From Harmothoe impar (taxonomy: Eukaryota; Annelida; Polychaeta; Phyllodocida; Polynoidae): a stretch of 64,000 nt of DNA. A model generated the notes under the pieces. It made no database searches, was not told the DNA's origin, and saw nothing but the letters and a program-made list of their open reading frames with translations. Below, piece by piece: positions 39,801-51,530 of this stretch (position 1 is its first letter; every line of letters starts with the position of its first letter). The DNA lies in the NCBI GenBank assembly GCA_947462335.1, contig OX381705.1, positions 35,859,570 to 35,923,569 of the forward strand. Direction: 5' to 3'. A program made the translations under genes and the position numbers.

Positions 39801-42800
39801 TATGTAAGCGTTTCCGACATGCAGGAAATATCTATGTGTATTCCCTGGATATCACAATAATCTGCATGTTGAATTGATCATCTTTAGAAATGTTGTTCTC
39901 CTGGATTTGCATGCTGTTACGGCTGTCTCTATACTCAGTAGTATCCAAAATGTGCTGGTGGGATCTAGTCACAGGGAGAACACAAAGGCAGTTATCGGTA
40001 GCCACTGGTACTCTACATCCGCCAAATGGACCTCTATCCTATAGTAACGGCCCCACAATAGCAGGCAGACCTTTCCACCCTTAACATGGTGTTGGCCTCC
40101 CCTCTTGACATCCATCACAATAGAAGCTTGACCCATACCTGGCCAGACTTAAACCGCCACCAGGGGAGCTTCAAAGGAACTTACTCCAGGCGGCGAGAGG
40201 GCAATTTGGTGGGTACGGCCGCCATGCTGACCCCGCCCTAACATCAGATAATCTGTGTCTGTCGGTTCTTTGATGTGTGCAATACTCCAGGGGCGGCCCT
40301 TCTGATCCGGGGTCCACCTAATCAACATGGGGAGTAGCTGACACTAGCTGCTCCAGGGCAGAGGTCGCCAACGACGCCCTACCAAAAAACACTGATTACC
40401 GGAACCGCCCCTGCTCCACTCTGTGGGGCCGTGCTGCCCGGCAGAAAGGGGCGGAGGACGAGCAGGGGAGGAGCAGTTTCTTTTGTTTTGTTTCTTTACT
40501 GATTTCACTTCACGGGGGGGGGGGGGATTGTGCTCAAAGAGTCAAGAGACAGACATGGTGTGTGATTGATATTTATATACCTTACAACAATCAATAGTAA
40601 ATACACTTACACATACACACAATGTACATGATAGATATCAAAAGACGTGGATTCGCAATAGCTGTAGGTGTAAGTGAGAGCTTCATACTACAACATCCTA
40701 CTATGGTCGCGAGGACCCATACACTAACGACCGTTCAGTCATCCATCAGGCCTTTGTCTTGTACTCCATACAACAGGGGTTTGATGAAGACCACGACAGA
40801 CCCCTGAGTAGTCGCACACCACCCATCTGTCCAGTCCAGTCAACATCCGCCGCCGCCAGGGCTACTGCATGGTCGCCGAGATAAAGGCTACTCGCTACCT
40901 TTCTTCCACTGCTTCAGTGAATTAGTTTAGAAGGCTGGAAGCGTTTTACGGCCACATTCTAGCTTGCTGCTGGACGGGGGCGGAGAACTATGCTAAAGGG
41001 ATAAAGAGGGAGCGTATTCCCTGAACAAAGAGAGGTGGGCAGGTGTGTGAGGGGTGGGGGAGGGGGTGGTGCTGTTCATCCAAGGAACTGTGTGGGGTGG
41101 CTTCACTCTGATCAGTTGGCTTCAATTGTGGCTTCAATGATTATACTTCTCTGACATCAGCCTGTTAAAGAGTCTATCCCTGAGGTTATAGGGAAGTAGG
41201 ACACTATAAAAGGGAATATTAACCATCTGCCAGCGTACATGTATTAGGGTATCCTAAGATCGCAAATGATTCTCAGCTGAAACAATTCTTCGGTTTCAAT
41301 GTAAAGCCACTGTCAGAATACAGTAAGAGTGTGACTAAGTTATCTTCTATACGTACGACATACATACTACAGTACCCAAGGTAGGAAGGTATGGCATTTT
41401 ATACGTTCACTTCACAAAGCAGCCTACATTGATCCTGAACTCTAAATGGAACCTTAATCTATATCTAGCCGTCCCCTTTCCTGGCCCGTTATGCTAAGAA
41501 AAGACCAGAAAACACATCGAGTACTTAACATTCCCTTCGTTTTTATTGACAGGTCTAAACGTGCCCCAGACCCATCTGGGACCTCTCCCAAAACAGCGCG
41601 ACCAGAGGAAATAGAAAGTACTTAGCCTTGGCCACTGAGTGCTATATCATGGGGTCTCAGCCACAGAAGACTAGGTCATGGTTGGTCCTCCCCTGACCAC
41701 TCCCTTTTCGGGCACGTTAATTAGAAACGCCCCTCTCCCGTTACCACCACCAACAGACGCTCAGTTAGGGGCCGCGGAAAGATGGCGTCTTGTCACGTGA
41801 CCCAGGTAATAAATCTCTCCTGGAGGAAACACGAGGGTCTGCTCTGGCCTGCTCTGGCCTGCTTTCTTTGGTCTGATCCCTGCAACACCGGCCCAACCAT
41901 GCAGCATCCCGAGGGCCGCTGGAGGCTTGGGTGGACCTGGGTGGGGTGAGGTGTGTTTCAGGTCACCAGTACTCATCACACCATGCATGGGCCTCCTTTT
42001 CAGGAGTAATATTGAGATCATTTTTATATTTTCAGAAAACCTTCAACATGTAATATACATATGGCAGCGGTGCAAACAATGGCCTTAGACTCCCCGAGTT
42101 TAATCAATGATCGACCTACCTAAGATTTTCAGATATTACCCGAAACACACACCATGTCATTTTGGCCTCGGTGTAATTCCCAATATCATTGAGCGCCGAC
42201 ATGACACCAAGACGGTCTAGGTGGTAAATCGACACCTGGAGGCAGGTTAGATGACATTAACTCAGATTTCTGATCACCAGCTATTGGAGGCCATGGGGTT
42301 GGGGGTAATGGGGACCCTGAGGTGCCAACGGGCCTGGTGCTTATTGACATGGTCATGGCAATACCTGACACATGCCACCCACCATCGATATACATCCGTC
42401 AACAGTGTATGTGTGTGGTGGTGGTGGGGGTGGTGGGGTTAATCCGACATGTGTAAGGCAGACTAGCTCTAAAAGACGAGCAATTCCGTAGAATTCAACT
42501 GAGCTTGTGATGTGCATACGTCTTAAATTTAATTCTATGTCGAATGATCTCCACCAACTGTACCTGGTGATACGTTACGTTATACCTAGGTATAAAATAC
42601 CCATATCTTTGTGAGAGTTTGTCCATTGGTATGTGCACCTATGGGGCGGGTGTAGGTGGATAGAATTGGTATTCCGGACATGTCACTGGTCAGTAAGCCT
42701 AACCTACTTTTAGAGGAACAACACCTTACCGCTTTCCCCTTAAAGGCCATTGGCATTCCCTGCTCGTCCTTCAGAGAAAGCCGCCTATATGCTGAAGGCT

Positions 42801-43232
42801 GCTGCTGTCTCTGCAGCTTTCCGGGGGGACCTTTACTGGCAGGCTTAGGGCGCCCCCTTTCGGTTCACCTGCACACTAGTGGGGATCAGCACAGCAACCA
42901 TCCTGGCGTGAAAGTCCCGCCTGCAGCCTCCCAAGTCTCCCATCCCCGCTAGATCCCTCCTCCTCCCAGATCCCTTACCCTCCTCCTTGCCAATCATCCT
43001 GTCCCTCCCATGCTTTTATACCTCGTCCTGCCCGGCGTGCCTTCTGGCCGAGTGACTGGCCAATGTAGCTGTCCGTGGTGGCTGCTGGTGCTACTGGAGG
43101 AGTAATTAGCCTGTCAATCGGCTGTCGGCCCATGCGTGGACACCCATCCGTCATGTCGCACCCGTTAGGATCCCCCCTGATTCTCCCTGGGATCCGGACT
43201 CATGCGTTTTATCATCTTGGGGAACCCTTTGT
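36861..43232. other. Long non-coding tract
   Basis: No gene or RNA recognised. G-runs occur at about 37227-37236 and 40514-40526. GC-rich patches at 39200-39570, 40100-40480, 41700-42000 and 42750-43230 carry most of the CTCCAGG words of this part (40181, 40286, 40352, 41818, 42234). A lone AAGGGTTAA piggyBac-like tip is at about 38818 without a partner. A 99-codon plus frame at 36908-37207 is lysine- and arginine-rich at its start and not recognised. Confidence 0.45.
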
Positions 43233-43253
43233 GGGGGGGGGGGGGGGGGGGGG
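43233..43253 (+). repeat. Run of 21 G
   Basis: The longest of at least six mononucleotide G (or C) runs of 10 or more in the window. It can form G-quadruplex structures, and its length is likely to vary or be misread. Confidence 0.95.
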
Positions 43254-44717
43254 ACTGCCCCCCGCTAGTCTACTAGGTAGTTGGGAAGGGGTAGAAAGGG
43301 TAGAGTGAATGATATGCTTCCAATTGATCACTGTAACTGGTTTGCTTCTGGCCTGGTTGTCCTTCTCGTCGTATCAAACTTTTGATAGTATTCTGATGAC
43401 AGTCATGTATATAAGACTGATGAAGCCGACTTCTAAAGGAGTTCGTGTTTGAACTAAACAATATATGGACCACCATGATATTATATAGAAACCTGCCATC
43501 TGCACATATGTGGGCCTATGCATTATTGGCCTATTTGCATCTTATAGCAAATATCCAATAGGGAATGCCAATAGAGATTTCCACCATTGTGGAATCCAAT
43601 CCAATTCCACAGGAAGCAGTGTTAGACATTTGTATTTACCACCCATTGGAATGATCCAATGTGATGCTGAACACATTTTAAATGTTTCAATGTACCTTGT
43701 TATAGCTCTTATCAATGACTGATCATGATCCTACCGATCTAACAAAATACCATTTTACTGGTGTCAATGGAACACCCAATCCCGCCATTATCAGATACTT
43801 CAAAACCCGGGCTGCAAGTTCAATCACTTGTTTCTAGTGCCGCAATTACGCCTCCAATATCTTTATTTCTGCCAATTAGGGACTTGCAGCGCGCCATGGC
43901 AACGTCAAGTGTTCTTTTTCCTTTGAGTTTGAAACGCGCCATTTGATTGGACACTCCACCTTCAGAATGCCAGATCTCGGAGCGAATTTACGTGATCTGT
44001 GGCAGCGAGATGTCGTGGCCACCTGGGACGACCCACTTATTAGTGCTCTTATTAGTGTAATTAACCCATATTTTATTGATTAAGAAGACTCATGTATGCA
44101 TAGCTTCTACTAAACCATGCCTGCACACTCTTTGTGAATTGAATAGTAGGTGGTTTAAATTGAAGGACCAATACATAGCAATTGAATTACAAAGATGTAA
44201 CAGGGAATCTTTAATGCACATCAGACAGTGTCCTAAGACCACATTATATCTTACACAACCATTTTAAAGTATGATGTCTACAATGCAATACTGCAATTCT
44301 GTCGTTGCAACTAGGTAATTTAGTTATGCTCCGATTAGCAGTTGGATGCTTCTATTAGAAATAAGCTGATTCAGTCTTAACTTCTCATGGGGATATAGGA
44401 GTCTATGTAATAATCTAATTAATATACTGATTATCATATTCCAGCTGAAGACATGTCTTGGCATTCTTAGATGTACAAAAAAGGTCCATTTAAAAATGAT
44501 ATAAGCAAATTAGATCACCTATGCTGTTCAGCTATATCGTACCTGCTCCAGGCTCTAAAATAACCGTCCGCTCTTGGCTTAAAAACAACTTGGCTCTTTG
44601 GTAATCTTCCGTTCCTCACTCTTGACTGGCATACACAAATAGCCTGAAGCTATAGGTGGGAGGGGGCATGGCTGGCAGAGTGGATGGGAGTGGCTCATTT
44701 TAGTGCATACATCAGAG
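43254..44717. other. Non-coding stretch; X-box-like word at 43893-43903
   Basis: No gene recognised. GCGCCATGGCAACG near 43891-43904 has an RFX half-site (CCATGGCAAC) but not a full X-box. Another GCGCCATTTG follows at about 43934. Sequence is otherwise AT-rich. Confidence 0.35.
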
Positions 44718-45306
44718 GAGCTGCTCGACCAGAAAGCCAAGTCTGCAAGTGTAGTACATCACGACCTAAATATACATGATGAGCTGCTCGAAACATCCAA
44801 GGGCCCCTGTGTTGAGGTAATCTGTTTGTATTTTTGCTAGATGTCTAGTCAGTACATTATGTTTCCGTCTAGTTGTATTGCAATTACAGTAATCACTGAT
44901 ATCTATTACATATGTATTTCTGTTCCCGTAATCGGCACCCACGTTGTGACGCCCTTATCTAAATCATGTCATTATCTCAGAGAGCATTCCCACGGTTAAC
45001 TGAGGACCTATTTTGTTCCTGCCTCCAAATTATTTTCTATTATCTAGAAGTCCTGAGAACTGCTCAGTGTATGGGCACCATAGTCAGGGAGCTGCTTAAA
45101 AGTCTGGCTGTGAGTGGCTCTGACTGTGAGTGAAGCTAGATGTGGATATGAACAGTCCCAGTCACACACACAGCCTTATCCACTGATCGCCCCCAGCAGC
45201 AAAGGCAAGGGGAGCGGGGATATTGGCGTCTCCGGGATTCTTTAATCAGCAATGAGTTAATTCAAGATAAAAGGAGTTGCTCGTCCTCCGGCGCAGAGCA
45301 GCTCGG
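44718..45306. repeat. Cluster of GAGCTGCTCG words
   Basis: Exact GAGCTGCTCG at 44718-44727 and 44781-44790, close variants near 45089 and 45274, and an inverted CGAGCTGCTC near 45297. The exact 10-mer also occurs at 14341-14350 with a variant 22 bp before it. Five related words within 600 bp suggest a binding-site cluster or remains of a repeat. The cluster lies just upstream of a TATA-like word. Confidence 0.5.
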
Positions 45307-45327
45307 CACGCCCCAGTCCCTAGTGTG

Positions 45328-45404
45328 TATATAGCGTGTTAGTGTGTCTGCAGCACTACTGGTGGTGCTGACGGGTGGGTGCATTCTCCGCCTGGGCAGT
45401 TGTA
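45328..45404 (+). promoter_or_regulatory. TATA-like word followed by a donor-like site
   Basis: GTATATAGCG at 45328-45337 could be a TATA box. About 65 bp on, GTAAGTATC at 45403 is a strong 5' splice-site match, giving a possible short first exon (about 45360-45402). No coding sequence can be linked to it. Weak. Confidence 0.2.
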
Positions 45405-45776
45405 AGTATCTCCCACTATACAGAGCTCACACCTCGGCTTCTGTCGTTTAGGATGTGTTTTCTCTCTTTCAGCTGCCTGCTTTCGTCTTCTCTGTATAAG
45501 GATCTGCCGGCCAATACAAAGGTTTACTCACGACTTCATTTCAAGGTCATTTACGGTGGGGTTGGATGGGAGTGAGATGTGGGTGGTGCTTTTAAAGGGC
45601 GATCATTATTTTGCTTTAGGAAAAGTCTAACATACACCACATATACCACTAAATATTATGTATTTTTATATGTGTCAGATGCACCTGAGCCTCTTCAATA
45701 TATACTTTTCCATCTTGTCTTAGCTGTACTGTTATTGATTGATATGAGATATGTGGGCTAACTTCGTGCATGTTTC

Positions 45777-45815
45777 ATTGTGCTGGCACGACGCAGTATG
45801 TCTTGCCAGCACAAT
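45777..45815. repeat. 12-bp perfect hairpin beside a transposon end
   Basis: ATTGTGCTGGCA (45777-45788) and its exact complement (45804-45815) enclose a 15-base loop. The hairpin abuts the left tip of the CACTA-like element at 45817. It may belong to the target site or to a separate nested repeat. Confidence 0.85.
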
Positions 45816-46069
45816 ACAATGCAAAAAAGGTGCTTAGGTTTTAACCATGTTTAGGTCTAAACATGTCTAAAGTCTAAACATTGTACTAGGTTTGTGTCTT
45901 TAAATCCTTCTGTTTAGGTATTAAACACTTTTATTCTGAACACCTAAACAGTTATATTGAAATATGTTTAGTATTTATACAGTATGAACAATTGGTGTTT
46001 AGGATGTAAACATGCAGTGTTTAGATCATAGTACATATATAAAACACATACCAGATGGCAGCTCTGTTG

Positions 46070-46095
46070 TTGAAGTTGAAGTTGAAGTTGAAGTT
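46070..46095 (-). repeat. LINE-B 3' tail, 4 x 6 bp
   Basis: Four TTGAAG units on the plus strand plus TT, at the 3' end of LINE-B. The unit differs from that of LINE-A by one base, suggesting related but distinct LINE families. Confidence 0.9.
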
Positions 46096-46360
46096 ATTTA
46101 TTGTGCGAATAGTCCCTAGGGGACTGTTTTCGTCGCACACGTATTGGATTGACAAATTATCCATGGTTCACCATACGGTGCTTAAAAATTTTTCAACTAA
46201 ACTTTTCTAAACTCAGAATGGTGCCATATGACAGCTTACATATTTACACGTGTATTAGAGATGATATGATAAATAAGTTGTATACGATATACATTAGCAG
46301 TGGTGGAGGGACGAGAGAGAGGCACGTTTTGTGGTAGGGTAACCACATAGCAGATTTGAT

Positions 46361-47195
46361 CTAGTCTAGTAAAGGTAGCCTTTCTATTGCATGCTTAAAC
46401 CGTCTTTTGGTAGGCAGGCGCTGGGTTTTGGTGTCTAGTTTGTCCCAGAGGGACACGCCCCTATAATATGGTGACTTTTGATAAAAGCTTGTTTTAGCAC
46501 GGCGTTTAGCAAACTTGATCTTTAGGTCACCCCTGGTCCTAACATTGCCTTGCTCTAGTGCCTCACCATTGTGTGCCTTTTTCCACATGAGCATTAGAAG
46601 TTGGAGTTTACGTTTCCTAGCAAGGAATTCTATCTTACATTCTTTGTGCAGGTTAATGACACTGACGGAGCGCACACCAGTCCGTAAACAGATACGAAGT
46701 GCATGGTTCTGCATGCGTTGGAGTTTGGCTAGTTCCGGGACATGTGCACTACCAGTGTAGAAAGAACAATATTCTATGCAGGGAACCGTCATAACCTTGT
46801 ATACCTCAAGACACACTTCTTTGGAAGTGGCCTTCCGCAAGTGATTAAGCTTATATAGCTTGTTACCAAGGTTCCTCTTAGATTTGTTCATGTGTGGTGT
46901 TAGGCTTAGCTTACTATCCAGTTCTACACCCAAGTAACTATAAGTCAAGCATGTGGGTAGCTGGACTCCGTTTAGGGTCATCGCTGGATTTCCTATGTCT
47001 GCCAATCTAGAACCTGAGCCAAAGTACATACACATGCTTTTTAGTGTGTTAATGGTCATATAATTTTGAAGGCACCAGTCTCCTACCCTACTTAGATCGC
47101 TTTGTAACATTCTGTCAGCTCCAAGTTTATCCTTATGGGAGTAGTTTCTACAACCACTCAAACGTTGTTGTGGATCTAAAAGTGCTTAACTCTGA
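46361..47195 (-). pseudogene. LINE-B reverse transcriptase C-terminal fragment
   Basis: An unbroken frame of about 270 codons, open from about 47195 and bounded upstream by a stop. It begins just after the catalytic box of the RT palm (the DLSRVGDWCLQNYMTIN stretch near residue 25 usually follows the active site in LINEs). The thumb region follows (NGVQLPTCLTYSYLGVELDSKL, where the YLGV word is the conserved primer-grip-like motif), and then a basic C-terminal domain with RGVSLWDKL. The active-site aspartates are absent, so no enzyme can be made. Absence of stops over 270 codons indicates a fairly recent insertion. Clade is close to Jockey/CR1-type LINEs but not proven. Confidence 0.92.
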
Positions 47196-47981
47196 GTTAA
47201 ATTGCATGGGATACAGAGGGATAATAATAGGCATTGCAGAATTCAAGGGTTGACTGCTACATCACTATGATTATGATGCAATAAAGATACATCTGCTACA
47301 TAGACACCTCTTTTAAGAACTCCAACGATGGATAAAGCATTATCCTCAATGAGGGTCTGTTGTATTGACTCAAGGTTGTGTCTATGTTAAATTAGAGGCC
47401 CATGTGAAATAGTGATGCATATGTTGCCCTAACGGGGGAGGGGGGCTGCTAGAAGTCCCTGCAAGACACTATAATGGAAATAAAATTATTCATGTATTCA
47501 AATATAAGTATCTAACATAATAATAATCTACATCTGTAGACACACTACTTTCATCCTTAAACACGAGACAGATAAACACAATAATAAGCTACATTCTGAA
47601 TTTTAAACACTTCATTGTCCTAAACACATTGATTCAAACACATAAAATTCTAAGCACTGAGCTAAACATATCATTGGTCTAAACATGTTTAGGAACATAT
47701 TGTGTGGACAAATCCGGGGCAGGAATGTGTTTAGGATTGTGTTTAGGATCTAAACCCCTTTCTTGCAGTGTACAAGAAAACACCCCGCACCATGTGCCAG
47801 AAGAATGGGAACTAGAATCGTTATTGATTTGCACAGTTTGTACGATTTGTACAATTTATATTTATTTTACTGCTAAACTAGGCAAATCCATTAGATCTCA
47901 AATATTCACTGATTTATAAGGGTCCTACATGATCTGACATGTGTACAATGTCTGTACCTGTGCATGGCTTTAATCCAGACC

Positions 47982-48225
47982 TTAACCCTTTGACGCCGGC
48001 ATGATGACTCTTAGTTCATGTTCATAAGTTTACATGATGCACCGGCAAGTAACTCGCAGGCACTGCATTGGTGCGTTATGTGATCTTGCGAGGGTGTATC
48101 GACACCATATGACCGCCATGATGCCTGAACCCAGCACAGGCAAGTTAGTCGCTTAAATGTATGCATGCATCATGACAGCAAAATGGAACATTGCATTAAA
48201 GCAGCACGACTTGCTAAAGGGTTAA
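47982..48225. mobile_element. PiggyBac-like MITE, 244 bp
   Basis: The ends TTAACCCTTTGACGCC (left) and AAAGGGTTAA (right) give TTAA duplications and 6-bp CCCTTT inverted tips, like the 19785-20499 element. Internally, CATGATG and CACCGGCA/TGCCGG-type words recur in both orientations. No coding capacity. The inverted tips are short, so the assignment rests on TTAA plus CCCTTT. Confidence 0.75.
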
Positions 48226-48909
48226 CACCTGTGACATCTGCATCAGGGGGTTGTAATTGGGGTCTTTAAGTTAGCGCCCGCTGATGAGAGACGAAGGCTC
48301 GGGGAAGGGGCGGATAGACGGGTTCAATTGGCCACGCACCTCCTATTCATTACTGTAGGCATCTCAGCAGCTCCGAGCAACCCTTTCTCACCTTGCCTCA
48401 AAAAGACTCTGTCTGGTTAATGAGTGACCCGAGAAGGGCTCAGGAGAATGGGTTAGCGGGGCTCCTACTGAAAACACCTTCAGATGACACAGACAAGGTG
48501 GAAACACTAATTGGCTTAGCCTTTGCAGCTTTACCAAAAAGCCGGTAGTATAAGCTGACGTATAAAGAAAGCTGTGCTCGCATAGTAATTTTACACTTGT
48601 TTGTATTATTAGAACTCATTCTTTTCCTTTATTTAGATGTTAGATGTTTCCATGAATCTTGATTAAAATACGCCATGGGGTAATAATTAATTCTAGGTAC
48701 ACACAGGATGCAGTATCAAATGACAACACACAATTATACTTTTGATGCAATTCCATGTGATGTGCTGAAATTGTGGAGGACTTCATATGGAGTGTGTCCT
48801 GTACCGACTTGTGTCAATCCAATTGTGTATCATTGAGTACAGTGTGCTATACCCATGGTGCTATATGCAACTCCAATGACTAACATTTTAGTCTAATTAT
48901 TCTACTCAC
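48226..48909. other. Presumed intron flanking the EGF exon (downstream side)
   Basis: No repeats or coding signals. It begins, on the minus strand, with the GTGAGT donor at 48904-48909. I treat it as intron of the EGF-domain gene. Confidence 0.45.
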
Positions 48910-49026
48910 CGATACAGGAGAACCCATTGGAGTGGAGTTTGTAACCGTCTTTACACGCACACTCGAAGCCCCCTGATGGTAGGTTGACACAGTGTTGATG
49001 GCAAGGACTCAACTCATTACAATGCC
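48910..49026 (-). CDS. EGF-like domain exon of an unidentified gene
   Basis: On the minus strand a pyrimidine-rich TTTTTTACAG acceptor ends at 49027 and a consensus GTGAGT donor starts at 48909. The 117-bp exon between them has one open frame when both introns are phase 1, the classic symmetrical phase 1-1 of EGF modules. It encodes one complete domain, with six cysteines spaced C-x5-C-x3-C-x9-C-x1-C-x12-C, and includes HCNELSPCHQHCVNLP and GFECACKDGYKLHSNGFSC. A long C5-C6 loop and the CKDGYKL stretch fit the calcium-binding/LDL-receptor class found in LRP, fibulin, SCUBE, nidogen and similar extracellular proteins. The usual DxxE calcium-binding start would be encoded by the previous exon or is absent. 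Flanking exons are not recognised in the window. Confidence 0.9.
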
Positions 49027-51420
49027 CTGTAAAAAAGCAAGCACAGGGGATTAGAGAATGGCTGATGATTTATGCATGGTTATTTGATGCTCATGGTAAA
49101 GGCATAGATATTGAATTCAGTCTCCAGCAGGGAGTGTTATCCAGGTCTGCTGAGACATGGTAAAAACTAGTAGAGTTGAATCATAATTTCTATTGACTGC
49201 TGTTCATAATTTGCCTCTGCAGTAAAAGTGTTCTTGATTATAGCTATTTCACATATAATTGGTCGCTCACACCTTTGCACCTTCTAATTAGAATTATTGT
49301 ATTATCAAACGTGGATGAAGCAATTTCAAGGGATATGCAAGTGAACATGCTAATATTAGAGACGCAGAGATAGCTATCAATAGAATAATATCCTTCCAAA
49401 AACACCAGCAAATGTCTAAGGTTAGCCCGGGCAGGCAAAACACAACTTTTGCTCTTCACAGAACCCTGATGATAATTCCCAGCAGATGCCAAAGCCTTGT
49501 GGGGTTTTGGATTGGTAAAACATTTCCTTCAGAGACTCTTTAATTTAAAGTTCATGTGAAAGTGAATGCAGCCGGAGGTTTATTTCTTCCCCCTGCTTGG
49601 ACGTGGCGCTACTGAAGCTGAGGTAATTAACTTGATGGACCATTATCACAGGTCTGTGACAGATGCTAATTCCGCTGTTATGAGTCAGGGCCCTTGCAAG
49701 TAGGTACCTTCCACTCATTACTGTCACGACTAGGTGAGTCTATACCAAAGCACCTAACCCTAATCTTAACTGTCTTTCTTTCTGTTTATGGTGTGTATAT
49801 TATAGGCCGCAATGTTTGGTAGTCATGGTGGGAGTCATCGTCTTCAAAGCGCATAAAGGTACTTCCTATATGCTGCCGTTTCTTTTTAAATCTAGGGAAC
49901 AAGATCGATCTCCTTATAACACATATAGTATTACGCTTCGGAAATAAAACGATTGCAGCAGTTAAGGTGCAGTCGTGTAAATGATGCTAAGATAACAATT
50001 ATGGGATGCATATATGATAATGGAATGACATGCATTTTAGACAGCACTATTTTATTCTTAATTGTATTTGCCTAATAACTTGAAACGTGTGAACATTGCT
50101 AGCAGATGAACGTCCTACTGGTACTTTAAAGACAGAGATAGAAGTAACAATGGGTATCACAGCTATAGAGGGCACAGTCCTAGCCTACTGTTTGAGAGAT
50201 ACCTGTAAATTAGCGGCAGTAGCCGGAGGGAGGACAACTGGCTTGGCTGCAGGTTCACCAGCACTACTAATTCCCGGCCGTCAGGACAGTAATCACACAC
50301 CTGACAGTGGCCATCATTGTATCAGGCATGCATGCTGTTAGTGCCACGTTCCCAAAACCTACACTTCCAGATGCCATCTCACACTTCAGCTAACGTCTCT
50401 GCTGAATTAGCAATATATACAAATAGGTGTACACTTGTAGCTGCTATATAGTTTATGGATAGTAACCAGAGTCCAGAGAATCGGAAATATGGTACCGTAT
50501 GTGCAGCTTCCCCCATAATATGTTTTATTGGGGTATATTTGACTTCTGTCCTGCGATGATATCAGTCAATAATACTATCACACAGCTTCATCTCACCGGG
50601 AAAATGCAGATCCTTCTCTGACCTTCTAATCATGGTTCATATAATCACTGTTAAGACATTATGTGTGGAATGGAGCGATGTATATCTAGTATTGCTGACA
50701 CACCCACTCATTTTGGACAGTCAAACTAGGATGACTCATGAAAGTCATGTTTTGTTATAGGTGTCAACAATCAGGATTTGGACACAGACGGTCCATCCAT
50801 ATTTGGACAACATGCATAAAATTCATGAATGTCCTAGTGACAGGGTGTGAAGCCTCACTTCGTACGTGCCACATCGTGGATCGTATATGTGTGCGCACTG
50901 ACCACACTGACTAACCCCTTCTACCATGATAATCCCCGACCATCGCCCCCTCCCCACAGGCTCACAGGACGCCTCTGATGTAACCAAAGGGTGTCATAAC
51001 GCGCACATTATCACCCAAACGAACCCTGACCACCGCCACCCAAGCCTAATTCCATCTAGGCTAATTTGGCGGCAGGCCAGCTCAGCCAACTGCCTCCAGA
51101 GGGTTCAAAGCCCTGGAGGACGTGCTGGAGGGCAGGAGGCTAGCCGCAGTTAGGTGGAGGGTGCCAGGCACCAGGCCTAGGGGGCACTCCTCCAGGGTTG
51201 GCTGAGGTTGTACTAGACACAGGTGGGGCTCTATCACAGAAGTACACGGCGCCAATATGTCCACCACACATGGTTCCCTTCTGCCGACCTTGTCTGGGCT
51301 TTGTTTGATTTGAGCATGTTCTACCACCCGTTTTACCGTCCCCGCCCCCTTCGATTCCGCATTAGCGAGATACAGTGGCTCCACTTTTTGGACCACTGGT
51401 AACAATCATAACCCTTTGCC
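49027..51420. other. Presumed intron; conserved-looking segment at 49450-49740
   Basis: No coding feature. The segment 49450-49740 is repeat-free and has homeodomain (TAATTAACTTGATGGACCATTATC) and AP-1-like (TGAGTCA) words. It reads like a conserved non-coding element, which I cannot test. A GC-rich patch at 50930-51200 contains two CTCCAGG/CCTGGAG words. A weak inverted pair at about 50699-50857 is noted among the rejected items. Confidence 0.4.
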
Positions 51421-51530
51421 CTGCAAGGACCAGCTCAGCCAGATCTTGTGGCTGAGATGAGGGTACAAGCAGGGTGCAGGTATTGTGAATAGGTTGTACC
51501 TGGACACTTCTAATGTCACCTGTGTCCAGT

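Larger units (their letters stand above)
46070..47195 (-). mobile_element. LINE-B: 5'-truncated non-LTR retrotransposon
   Basis: The minus strand reads, from about 47195, the C-terminal half of a LINE reverse transcriptase ORF. A 265-bp 3' UTR follows, then a tail of four TTGAAG units on the plus strand (46070-46095; CTTCAA in sense). The copy begins downstream of the YADD active site, a typical 5' truncation. It lies inside the CACTA-like element, so it is the younger of the two insertions. Its 3' UTR has a small hairpin, TGTGCGA...TCGCACA, near 46102-46138. Confidence 0.9.
45817..47770. mobile_element. CACTA/EnSpm-like element with subterminal motif arrays, split by LINE-B
   Basis: The left tip CAATGCAAAAAAGGTGCTTAG pairs with the complement of the right tip, CACTGCAAGAAAGGGGTTTAG (17 of 22 positions over the full stretch). 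CACTG tips and dense short subterminal repeats are typical of CACTA/EnSpm transposons. In both outer parts (45830-46030 and 47540-47765) the word GTTTAG(G) or CTAAAC recurs many times in both orientations, which fits multiple transposase-binding sites. A dinucleotide TA flanks both tips. About 1.1 kb in the middle is LINE-B, inserted later. No transposase remains. Confidence 0.72.

Noticed and set aside
43891..43904. RFX X-box
   Set aside because: Only one half-site matches well; the other half differs from the consensus.
50699..50857. Inverted pair around CTAGGATGACTCATGAA
   Set aside because: Only partial matches with gaps; too degenerate to call a transposon.
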